From Posidonia oceanica (taxonomy: Eukaryota; Streptophyta; Magnoliopsida; Alismatales; Posidoniaceae): a DNA stretch of 64,000 nucleotides. Below the pieces are notes generated by a model. The model saw nothing but the letters and a program-made list of their open reading frames with translations. It ran no database searches and was not told the origin of the DNA. Positions 9,887 through 19,448 of the stretch are shown piece after piece (the first letter of the stretch is position 1; each line of letters begins with the position of its first letter). The position numbers and the translations under genes are program-made. The stretch lies in NCBI GenBank assembly GCA_037176725.1, contig JAZBRS010000074.1:65972001-66036000 (forward strand), in the 5' to 3' direction.

Positions 9887-12800
9887 TGTACACACCCCAT
9901 TTTGGCTTGCCAATTTGGTGGTTCTCTTTGAAACCCATTTTTGATCTCCAAAACCACTCCGTCTTCTTCCTGCAGCACTCACCACACCTGTGCAAGCAAG
10001 AACCAGAGAGAGTGAGCACCTGTGCAAGCAAAAAAACCAGAGAGCGCCATTAGCTTCCACCTGCAACTCCAAGCCTTCCCACACCCGCACCAGCATCCAG
10101 AATCCCTCCAAACTCTCCCAATCCACTCACCGTACTCCCACCTTCTTCACCCAATCCCCCGATCACTCCCACATGCCCCACAGGCCATTTCCCCCACCGC
10201 AAACACCTTCGCACCACCTCTGTCCAGAAACCACCCAAGACTCCACCTTAGTCTAAAGCACCCAGAACCTCAATCCAATCCCTCCATTGCACTCACCACG
10301 CTTCCAGCAACCCAAACCATCACCCTGAGCATCCTGGAGAGCCACCCGCACCAGAGAGCAAAAATCCACAGCAGACCACCCAAAAATTTCCAATCTGAGC
10401 TTTGAGCTTCGTAGCTCGTTTCTGAGCATCCCGGGGGCTTCCTCGCAGCGCCTGGAGTCGACTCCGATCGCTGCGCAATGCTTCTGCTCCACCTAGCTCC
10501 GTAGCAAGCTCCGCCGATGACAGCAACCCAACTGGACGTCGTTGGCACGCTCCGGCACGCTTCAGAGGTCACTGCCCTCCTACCCTAACTCCATGCATGC
10601 TCTTCTTGCTTATTAGCTACTTAGGCTTAGGATTAGAGGCCTAGAGACCTAGGTTCCCTCCGCCGTCTTCATCGTCTTCTTTGGCACTGGCTCGCCTCCA
10701 GAAGTTGCATTTCGTCGCGATGCAGCAGCTCCAGTCCTCTAGATCTGCCCGCAACCTTCTCTGGACGTCCAGCTTCTCGTCCGAGCCTCGCCGAGCCTCC
10801 TGCGCCGCCTCCCGTGCCTCCTCGGCTCGCACCTCCTCTGGTCTGCCTGATCTGATGTCGGTGGCATGTCTCGGGCAGCGTTGCGCCTGGGTGAGGCTCC
10901 CCTCACCTCCAGGACCCTCCTCTCTTGCTTCCAGGCCCCTCTCCCGGGCCGTGGAACCTCTGGATCATCGCAGCGACCTCGTGCCAGCCTTCCTGCCCTT
11001 CTGGAGTTGGTCCCGCCGCTGTGCAAGGCCACATGGCCTCCGAGCGTAGTCGAGGACCTCCCTCCGGTCTCTCCTCCTCTCCTCTTTCTCTCCGCAGCGT
11101 CAGAGCTCCGTTCCAACGCTGGTCGTGGCCTCTGTCAGCTTTCTTCTCCGACTCTGGCAGTGTTTGACTTTCCTCCAACGAGTCAGCGGCGCCGTCACAG
11201 TGCCTGCAACCGCCCTCTCTCCACCTACACAGCTTCGCCGGACCTTCCTCTGGCCTCCCCCACCGTCATCGAAGGCAGCCCAAGCCTCCAGTAGCTCGCA
11301 GCTCTCCTCTAGCTCGCGGCCAGTTCGCACGGGGAAGAAGAACTATTCATTTATTTTTCTGCTTTTTAAAAATCCGTATAGTTTGATGCATGCATTACTG
11401 AAAAGTGTTTAGATTTTTATTATTTGCATGCAAGTCCTTCATATAGTTTTTTTTAATGCATCTGAATGTTTAGTGTAATGCATGCATTGCATTTTAGCCC
11501 TCATATTTGTTTAAATTGCATCTTAGTCCACTGTTGATTGAAAAAATCATTTAATGTGCATTTGAATCTTATTACATTGCATTTAAATCCCCTATTTTGT
11601 TTTAATTGCAAGTGAGTCCATCTGCAGTTCATGTATTTTATTTAAATCAGCATTTTACCATACTGCATTGCATAAAAAACCCTAAAAATGTTTTATTTGC
11701 ATGTAAGTCCTCTGCATGGTTTGAAAATCATTTAATTTTGATTTAAAACCATATTACATTGCATCAAAATATAGCATGTTTGCATATTTGCATGTCAGTC
11801 CATCTGCATGGTTTGAAAATCATTTAAATGTGTTTTAAAAATCATATTGCATTGAAATAAAATGCCACATGTTTCCAGATTTGCTTTTCAGTCCTTGCAT
11901 CGATTGGTTTTCATTTAAATCATGCATTTAAACTATATTGCATTGCTAAAAACCCCAAAAAGATAGTTTAATTGCATTTCAGTCCTCAGAGCATACATTA
12001 ATGTCATTTAAATGCCATGTTTACCTTATTGCCTTGCATCGCATCAAAAAACCAGAAAAATACTCTAATTGCATTTAAGTCCATCTGTTGTGAAGCAGTA
12101 GTCTTTTTGAACTTGTTTGCATTGCATAAAACCCCTGCAACTTATTTTATTTGCACATAGGTCCAAGCACAGCATGCATGTCTTCTTGTTTTTTGCATTT
12201 TTTTCATTTTAGTTACATCCAGAGCTTTTTACTAATTGCATACAAGTCCTTGCATCAACCGATTTCATTTAAATGGCATTTTTAACTATATTGCATTGCA
12301 TTAAAGCCCTCTGATTTTCTGAAATTGCATGTCAGTCCTTGCTTTTGGTTTTTGCATACTTGTTTGCTTTCCATGCATTGCACTTAAGTCCCATACGTTT
12401 TTAAAATTGCATTTAGGTCCTTTCTTGCATTTTTGCATGCATATCTTGCTGTTAGCATTGCATTCAGCCCATGCATCATTGCATTAGCATTCTTGCATGC
12501 ATTAGCCTAGCTTTGCACACCCCTAGGAGCATTTTGCACATAGGCCCTTGTAGTTCCTAAACTGCACTTAGGTCCTTGCATTGCATTTTTGCATACATAG
12601 CATCCCCATATCATTGCATATAGTCCCATGCATCCATTTGGGCATTGCTAGCCTTTTAGCATGTAAGCCACCCACGCATTGCACACATTTAGGGGCTAAT
12701 TGCACTTAGACTCCTGCTTATCCCATATGAAGCACTGCATAGCATTCATTGCACTTGCATTTGCATCATTTTGCATGCATGCATCTGTTTTGCATCGCAT

Positions 12801-13789
12801 TTGCATCCTTTTGCGTGCCCACCTTGTTTTCTCTTGCATTCTGCATCATTTTGCGTGCTGCTTTGTTTTATTTGCATATTGCTTGCTTTTTGCATCGTTT
12901 TGCGTGCCTGCTTTGTTTTCTCTTGCATTTTGCATCATTTTGTGTGCTGCTTTGCTTTATTTACATATCGCTTGCATTTTTGGCATTGTTTTGCATACCT
13001 GCCTTATTTTCCTTTGTATTTGCCTTGTTTTGCGTGCCTGCTTGCATTTTCTCCTACATTGCACCGTTTTCCGCATCCGTCTTGGTTTTCCCTCGCATGT
13101 CGCTTGCATTGTATTGCTTTCGCCGCCGTTTTGTTTTATTGCCTGCATTTGCATTAGGGTAATGATGCTTACTTCCTAGGAGTTCTCACGGACCAGGGTT
13201 CGCCCAGTTCGGAACACTAGCAGCGTTGCTGAGCACATAGCTTGCACGTTTAATTCCTTGCATGCATCTTAGCACTTAGAACGCGCATTAGAGCATGCAT
13301 TCAGACATTCAGACATTCATTGCATTTAGGCATTAGGGAGGCATTTCCCTGCATTTGCAAGCGAGATTGCCTTAGAAAGACCGATTCCTGGACGTATCGG
13401 GGTGCCTAACACCTTCCCCCTGTGTAATAGGAGTCCTTGCCCTTTCTCTTGGCCCGCAATGACCATTCCTTCATCCTAGGCACGAGTCATAGCATAGCAT
13501 AGCATAGCATAGCATTGCATTGCATCGCATTGCATTGCATCTCTTTGCACCCTCCTTGCATCCGGTTTTGCATGTTTTTTAATGCATTACCCTCGGTTTT
13601 CCTTGTCTCCCAACCTAATAGACATGGTGGCGACTCTGATTTGTCTTATCACTTCTTTTTCTTCTTTTGGCCAGCGTTTCCGAGTATAGTTTTCTTCCTC
13701 GGATTCAGTCGCATATAGTGACCCTAATGTCGATCAGTGCACGAGAGCTTTGGCATCGTACACGGATTTGATATTTCAGGATTACTACA
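9887..13789 (+). mobile_element. 3' LTR of El-2 (family 2)
   Basis: It begins TGTACACACCCC right after the PPT and ends GGATTACTACA; 3.9 kb. The end matches the reverse complement of the start of the El-4 LTR at 16989. Inside are a GC-rich part (about 10000-11330), an ATGCAT/TGCATTTAAGTCC-rich part (about 11400-12700), degenerate TTTTGCGTGC repeats (about 12800-13130), the conserved GGTGCC block and a PBS-like motif (about 13626-13639). ORFs inside shift frame and are not called. Confidence 0.82.
13381..13450 (+). promoter_or_regulatory. Conserved LTR block (GGTGCCTAACACC type)
   Basis: Family-2 copy: GACCGATTCC, then GGGTGCCTAACACC, TTCCCC and GGAGTCCTTGCCC, about 340 bp before the LTR end. 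Confidence 0.55.
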
Positions 13790-14465
13790 CCATCGCCGTT
13801 TTCAGACCACCGTTCGAAATTTCCAAGCTTCCCACTCCTCCTCCTTTGCTTCCAGTGTGCAATTGAGAGACCAGAGAGCCACCCCTGCTTCCCCTCATGC
13901 AATTCCAACTTCTCCCGAGCCTTCCCATGCCTTCGCCGCGCCGCACCGCTTCTTCTTCCCCAACTCTAGCGAGAGTCTCGACATCAAGCCCGTCTTCTCC
14001 GACAACCATGCAATAGGTTGGTACCCACTTGCATTCCTAGTTTGAGGGCCTAGGAACCTTCCCAAACCTCCCCTCTTTCCTCCTAGATAGCCTCTGAGCC
14101 ATTTTACGTGCGGGACAGATGCGCAGATCTCCCCCCTTGGCTCCAAGATGCATCCTTGCATCCTCCTCCATGCCTAGAAGCTTCCCAGCCTCCTCCTCGT
14201 GCGCTTGGCCGCTCCCATGGCCGGAGCTCGATGGAGGATGGCGGCCGAATGAGGCGGAGGCGGGTGGACTACCTCGGTCCACCATTCTCCACGTCGAAGG
14301 CATGGTTGGGTTCCTGGAAGCATCGGCAAGCTTCCACGACCCATTTCGGCATTTTAGGCTTCGCCACCGCTGCGAATTTCGACATTGAAGTCTGGCCAAC
14401 AGACTACCAGGTCAAGCGCCAGCTCAGGCGGTGACTGACCTGCAACACAGCTAGCCTGCCGGCCC

Positions 14466-14905
14466 GACTTTGAGGTGTTTCACTAGCCACCTCGAAGTCC
14501 CATTTTATTTGTTAAATATCTGCTTTTAATCCCTGTTCAATACTCTATATGCCTGCGTAATTAGTTTATCTTTCTGTTAGCTTGTGAGTCCAAGATCTGG
14601 CCGGGAAGATGGCTATCCGGGCAACTTGAGTTGCAGTCTAGCTGCCTGTCTAACAGGCAACTAGGCTGCAACTCGGGCCAGCCTTCCAGCCAACTTCCAG
14701 CCGTGATATCTTGTTGCTCGCTCGCTTGATCATTTCATGTGATTTTTTATTCCTATGTACTCATGGATGAATGCTCTGTATGCCTATGTGAATGGAATTT
14801 TGCTTCGTTAGCTCGTGAGTTCCAGATCGGGCCTCAAACTTGGCGGTTTCAACTATCGGAGTTGTAGGCCTATCGCTGGCTTGGCCGGCGACTCGACTGC
14901 AACTC
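14466..14905 (+). repeat. Three long imperfect hairpins in El-3 LTR
   Basis: Hairpin a: arms 14466-14477 and 14488-14499, 12 bp with one G-U-type pair. Hairpin b: arms 14628-14648 and 14654-14674, 21 bp with one G-U-type pair, one mismatch and a 5-base loop. Hairpin c: outer arms 14857-14866 and 14896-14905, inner arms 14872-14879 and 14883-14890, each with one G-U-type pair, loop TTG. Hairpins b and c sit in two similar repeats about 225 bp apart that begin near GTTAGCTTGTGAGT and GTTAGCTCGTGAGT. Confidence 0.75.
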
Positions 14906-15613
14906 CAGTCAGTTCGCCTGCCAACTTCTGGCCATTGTATCTCAGGACTCACTCAACCATTTTACAATCTGAATGCATGTTTTTCTTCCGCGTTGAGCCA
15001 GCTTTAGCTCCACGATGTTTATTTCGAATTTTATCATGTCTATCTTGCTTGTCTCCGATGATGAAGGCCTCTGCTCGGGTGGACTGCCATCAGTTGAGCC
15101 GCTTGGTGCAGTTGCGACCAGCCCCGATGCCCCTCTGTGCGGCGGCTAGGCTGGTTGCTGCCTTGACCGGTGACCCAACTTGCAGTCCGAGCAGTGGGCT
15201 AGCCCCTGGTTTTTCGACACCCGTTTTGGTTTTCCGGCCTCGTTTACATGCAGATCTTGTTTTCCAGTATGCCATCTTTGGTTTCCAAGTTGTTATTTTC
15301 CCATTTCGCATCGTTTTACGCCTCAACCGTGGCAGCAGCTGCTGCTGTGTAGGGAGCTTGTCTGCCGCCTGCCTCACTGACGACCAGTGCAGACACCTAC
15401 CAGACCGGCGACCAAGCCTTGATCCAGACAGAACGCCAAACTGCCACCTTTGCCGCTTCCCGTTTGTTTTCTTCGACGCATTCGTTTTCAGTTTGCTTGC
15501 CTAGTATTTATCGCCTTTTGCAATGCCCCGATTTCGGTTAATCACTTTTAAAACAAGGTTTGCTAAGCTTTGCATTGGTTTATAAATTGCATCCTGCATA
15601 CCACCTTAGGGTG

Positions 15614-15621
15614 TATATAAA
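15614..15621 (+). promoter_or_regulatory. Candidate TATA box of El-3 LTR
   Basis: TATATAAA within GTGTATATAAACTGG, about 60 bp before the conserved GGTGCC block. A start about 30 bp downstream would place that block in the 5' leader. It is the clearest TATA box seen in any LTR here. Confidence 0.45.
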
Positions 15622-15670
15622 CTGGCATTCATTTGCCAACATTTTGTCATACTGTAGCGGATCAGTTAAA

Positions 15671-15740
15671 AAGACCGATTCCTCGGACATGTTGGGGGTG
15701 CCTAACACCTTCCCCGTATGTAACAGGAGTCCTTGCCCTT
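15671..15740 (+). promoter_or_regulatory. Conserved LTR block (GGTGCCTAACACC type)
   Basis: Family-3 copy, containing GACCGATTCCTCGG, GGGGGTGCCTAACACC and AACAGGAGTCCTTGCCC. Confidence 0.55.
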
Positions 15741-16037
15741 TCTCTGGACCGCATTGACTTTGTGTCATCCATTTATATTGGACTTTGCATGCTTTCGAAG
15801 CGCATTCATTTTCCTTGCATGTTCTTTACCTGGTTTTCCTAGTTTTCCCGATTTAATAAATTAGGTGGCGACTCCCTTTTCTTTATTTTACTTTCCTTTT
15901 ACGTTTGCCTCTGTTTTCTAGTGTTTTCGAGTCAAAAATCCCTCCTCGGAACCAACCGCTAATAACAACCTAATCTCGATCGGTGCACACGAGCTTTGGC
16001 AGCGTGCATGGACGTGCCGATTTTCAGGGTTACTATA

Positions 16038-16988
16038 GTTTGTCTCGCAGGTCTCGAGTCGCACCCGATTGCACGTCTTCGGGTCATATCAGCTCCCCCT
16101 CCTTGCATACAGTTTTTGACTGTCCTATTCCTTGTTCTGCCTGTTCGGATCTTCTCCGTTACCATGGGGGATCCATCATCTGGCTCGTTGCCTCCCGCGG
16201 ATTCTGGGGTTGATATTTAGTCTTCCCCTTTTCTTCTGACCGGCATCCGCCCTTTCTCCAGGCGCCTCCTCCGGGAGCGCTCCCTGGTCCAGCCATCTTT
16301 GCCTTCTCTCTACCTGTGGCACCTCATGTCGTGGCACAGGGTCAGCCTCTGTTTCCTTTCGGCACCGATCGACTGAGATATCAGGTGTCTCCTTTGTTTG
16401 TGGGCCAGCTGCCTTGTTTCTCAAACGTGCCTTTTGCACCTGCCGCTGTCGTCCCTCTGTCTGGCCAGCCTGCTCCCCTGCCTCAGAGATCGTCTGTGAT
16501 ATCTCACACCAGGATATCGTCACCCCTTTTGCCAACCATGCCCCCCTTTGACCCTTATTTTAGATCACTTTTGTATCCATCTCCTGGTCCTCGTGTCGAA
16601 GCGCGCTCCTTCTTCCTTTCGGGCCCTTCTGTTGAGTCCCCCCTTCCTAACCTAGTAGAACCCATGTCCTCTAGGTCCACTACCCTGGCTGCCTCATCCC
16701 CCCAAGTTGAATCCTTCTTTCGGTTGGCTCAAGAAACGCAGGCCCTAGCTCAAGCTTTGCAGAGTCAGCTTTCCACTGTTGCAAGCCCATCTCTTGCACT
16801 TCCTTTTCTTGCTCCGGTCGTGCCCCCTAGCTGTCCTGCACCCTTTGCACTTCCTGCTCCTCGTGAGCCACGGCAAAAGGTGAAGCGTGCCCGATGCCAG
16901 GCTCCCGACTTTACTCCCTTGGGCCATTCACTTAGCTTCTTATTCCCTAGGGTTGCCCATCTCTTGATACTCCCTACGGTTTACCCAC
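16038..16988. other. Unassigned stretch between two LTRs
   Basis: It lies between the El-3 LTR end and the El-4 LTR start. It has no PBS at the left edge and no sequence seen elsewhere in the window. ACCATGGGG near 16163 opens a short frame that stops after about 18 codons. It could be internal sequence of El-3 or of another element, or old target DNA. Confidence 0.4.
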
Positions 16989-16993
16989 TGTAG
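16316..16993 (+). CDS. Unrecognised Pro/Ser/Ala-rich ORF, possibly a gag N-terminal relic
   Basis: 225 codons; the last few lie in the El-4 LTR, so the original C-terminus is lost. The product is rich in Pro, Ser and Ala. A Gln/Ala-rich likely helix near residues 130-155 (contains AQETQALAQALQSQL) is followed by a basic patch (RQKVKRAR) near residue 190. The El-6 gag N-terminus has a similar build (Pro/Ser-rich with one short Gln/Leu helix containing AQYQHLMELAQRLQ), but I see no clear alignment. The start is simply the first ATG of the open frame. It may not be a gene. Confidence 0.25.
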   Translation: MAPHVVAQGQPLFPFGTDRLRYQVSPLFVGQLPCFSNVPFAPAAVVPLSGQPAPLPQRSSVISHTRISSPLLPTMPPFDPYFRSLLYPSPGPRVEARSFFLSGPSVESPLPNLVEPMSSRSTTLAASSPQVESFFRLAQETQALAQALQSQLSTVASPSLALPFLAPVVPPSCPAPFALPAPREPRQKVKRARCQAPDFTPLGHSLSFLFPRVAHLLILPTVYPL

Positions 16994-17330
16994 TAATCCT
17001 GAAATTCTGATCGTCCATGCACGATGCCAAAGCTCGTGTGCACCGATCAAAATGGGCTCACTATATGCGGTAGGATCCGAGGGAAGAAACTTGACTCGGA
17101 AACGCTGGCAAAAGAAGAAAAAGAAATGATAAGACAAATCGGAGTCGCCACCAGGTCTATTAAATTGGGAGACAGGGAAAACCAAGGGTAATGCATGAAA
17201 AGACATGCAAAATTGGATGCAAAGAGGGGGCAAAGGGATGCGATGCGACACAATGCGATGCTATGTTATGCTATGCTATGCTATGACTCGTGCCTAGGAT
17301 GAAGGAAAGGTCGATGCGGGCCAAGAGAAA

Positions 17331-17398
17331 GGGCAAGGACTCCTGTTACGCACGGGGAAGGTGTTAGGCACCCCTGATACATCCGAGAGTTGGTCTTT
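17331..17398 (-). promoter_or_regulatory. Conserved LTR block (GGTGCCTAACACC type)
   Basis: El-4 copy; the plus strand reads GGACTCCTGTTACGCAC, GGGGAAGGTGTTAGGCACC. Confidence 0.55.
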
Positions 17399-17873
17399 GT
17401 TAGGCAATCTCACTCGCTAATGCAGGAAGATGCTTGCCTAATGCCTAAATGCAATGAATGTCTGATTGCTATGCATGGGAAATAAACGTGCTATCTATGT
17501 GCTCAGCAGCGCTGCTAGTGTTCCGAACCAGACGAACCCTGGTTTGTGAGAACTCCTAGGCAGTAAGCATCATAGTCCTAATGCAAATGTAGGTGACAAA
17601 GCAAAACTACCGGGGAAACCAGGTAATGCAAATGACATGCAAGGGATAAAGCAAAAGCAGGCGTGAAAAACAGTGCGAGTGCCAGAAAGATGCGAAAGCA
17701 CAAAAAATGATGCAAAGGCACGGAAAACGATGCAAGAGCACAGAAAACAATGCAAAAGCAAGCTGCAAAACCAAAACAGGGGTCAGGTAGCATGCATGGG
17801 GGTTGCAGTATGCACAAGAAGCAATAAAACACAGAAAACGGCATCTTAAAATCACATTCAGCCAACTGCAAGT

Positions 17874-19008
17874 GTTGGATGCTGGCAACAGCTGCGTCCA
17901 ACGTTGGATGTAGGAATTGCTGGCGTCCAACACCTGTTGAAGGCAAACAGCATGCAATTTTAAAAAAAGATGCATTCTAGCTATAGGAATGCGATGCAGA
18001 TGCAGAAATGTAGTAGAATAGGATGCATGACATGCAGAGCAAATAGGACAGCAGACCAGAAGTAGGTTTAGAGCAAGATGCAAGCAAAGGATCAGCAATC
18101 AAAGCAAGCAGGGCGTTGGACGCCTGATAGCATGGCGTCCAACGTTAGATGCCAGAGGGACTGGCGTCCAACACAGGCCAAAAGGGACAGCAAAGCAAAA
18201 GCATACAGATGACAAATAAAACATGGAAGCATGCATTCAGGCTACTGTATACAGGCATAGGCTAATCATGCAAGCATAGGATACATAAGAAACCAAGAAA
18301 AACAACACCTGCAACATGTGCCAGGCATGAAGCTCAACCAGAGCATTGGACGCGAGTTGAACCAGCGTCCAACGTTGGACGCCAGGAACAGCAACGTACA
18401 ACGCACTGGGAGGCACAAACACACAAGAACCTACATAAAAATTAGCATATGATCTCTAAAAGCTGAGGATCAGATGCTACGAAGGCTAAGCAAGCAAGTA
18501 AACACAGGAATCATGCAAACATGTGGATCAGAGCAACATGCAAACACTTGAAACCAATGCAAATGAGCGGAGACGTTAGACGCTGGTGACAGCAACGTCC
18601 AACGTAGGATGCTGAAGCCCCCAGCGTCCAACACCTACAGAACCCACCTGCAAAGGGGGAGCTCAGCTCTAAACCCCACTTAACTTGCATGCAAGCTACT
18701 GATGACATGCCAGGTCAAGAAAAAACATTCATACCAAGCATATAATCCATGAGAAGCAATTAAAAGAGAGCATGCAAAGGAATAAAGGGGCAAAACCCAA
18801 GAAAAAACTAGCATGCAACTTAAGAGGAGATTAAGGAGCCTAAACATGGTTGCCATAGGGGCCAGGCATCACTAAGCATACATGGATCATGCATAAATAT
18901 CAAAAAGAGGCAAAATACAAGCATGGCAGCAGATATAGACTAGCAGGCATGTTGGATGCTAGATGAACCAGCGTCCAACGTTGGACGCGGCTCACCCCAG
19001 CGTCCAAC
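17874..19008. repeat. Five 58-bp double-hairpin modules in El-4 LTR
   Basis: Modules at 17874-17931, 18115-18172, 18345-18402, 18575-18632 and 18951-19008 are all exactly 58 bp. Each is two adjacent 29-bp units of the form GTTGGACGC, 11 variable bases, GCGTCCAAC, giving ten potential 9-bp stems with 11-base loops and a central palindrome TCCAACGTTGGA. Start-to-start spacing is 241, 230, 230 and 376 bp. Sequence between modules is not obviously repeated. Confidence 0.9.
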
Positions 19009-19380
19009 GCAGGTAGACTACAGGATGACTTAAAGCATGCAAAAATGATTCAAGCAATGATCCAAACAAGGGAGTAGGTGTAGCGATCCCGATCGGAACC
19101 AGGCTCGCTATTTAGCGGCGATTGAGATCCGAGGAAGAGGCTCAACTCGAAAAACACTTAAAATCGAGGAGAAAAAGGAAAGATAAGACAAATCAGAGTT
19201 GCCACCACGTCTATTAACGGAAGACGAGGAAAACCGGGGTAATGCGTGAATTAACGCGCAAAACCAAGCAAGAAATGCAAAGCAATGCAATGCAAAGGGA
19301 AACAAATGCAAATACATGCAAATGAGATGACTCTAGCCTAGGATAAGGGCGGTACAGTCATTGCGGGCCAAAAGACAGGG

Positions 19381-19448
19381 TAAGGACTCCTGTTACGTGC
19401 GGGGAAGGTATTAGGCACCCCCGACACGCCCGAAAATCGGTCTTTCTA
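19381..19448 (-). promoter_or_regulatory. Conserved LTR block (GGTGCCTAACACC type)
   Basis: Family-1 copy with one change in the core (GGTGCCTAATACC in sense). Confidence 0.55.

Larger units (their letters stand above)
5879..13789 (+). mobile_element. El-2: 3' part of a plus-strand Tat/Ogre element (family 2)
   Basis: In sense order this remnant holds the leader of the accessory ORF, the accessory ORF, a 2.3 kb repeat-rich 3' noncoding region, a polypurine tract and the 3' LTR. The order mirrors the minus-strand elements El-5 and El-6, so the two families share one architecture. The pol part should lie to the left of El-1, outside the window, because El-1 was inserted between pol and the accessory ORF. 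Confidence 0.85.
13790..16037 (+). mobile_element. LTR fragment of El-3 (family 3), 5' part absent
   Basis: It continues directly after the El-2 LTR and carries LTR landmarks in the same order: GC-rich start, the conserved GGTGCC block (15671-15740), a PBS-like GGTGGCGACTCC (about 15864-15875), CACGAGCTTTGGCA, and an end at GGTTACTATA that matches the GGATTACTACA end of other families with one likely C-to-T change. I infer that El-2 was inserted inside this LTR and that the missing 5' part lies left of the window. The sequence after 16037 is not a tRNA-Arg PBS, so this is more likely a 3' LTR. Confidence 0.6.
16989..19078 (-). mobile_element. LTR fragment of El-4 (family 2-like), interrupted by El-5
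   Basis: It starts TGTAGTAATCCTGAAAT, the same as the reverse complement of the El-2 LTR end, and carries the PBS-like motif (17141-17152), the conserved block and CACAAAAAATGCAAA-type repeats (about 17650-17760). The left flank is not a tRNA-Arg PBS, so it is probably a 3' LTR. It is cut at 19078 where El-5 begins; the rest should lie beyond El-5, outside the window. It carries five 58-bp modules absent from the El-2 LTR. Confidence 0.75.

Noticed and set aside
14815..15504. 229-codon plus-strand ORF in the El-3 LTR
   Set aside because: Crosses LTR repeats and hairpins, no recognisable domain, and lies upstream of the LTR's own TATA box.
17874..19008. CRISPR-like look of the 58-bp modules
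   Set aside because: Modules are spaced about 230 bp apart, are themselves inverted repeats, and lie in plant LTR sequence; no cas genes.
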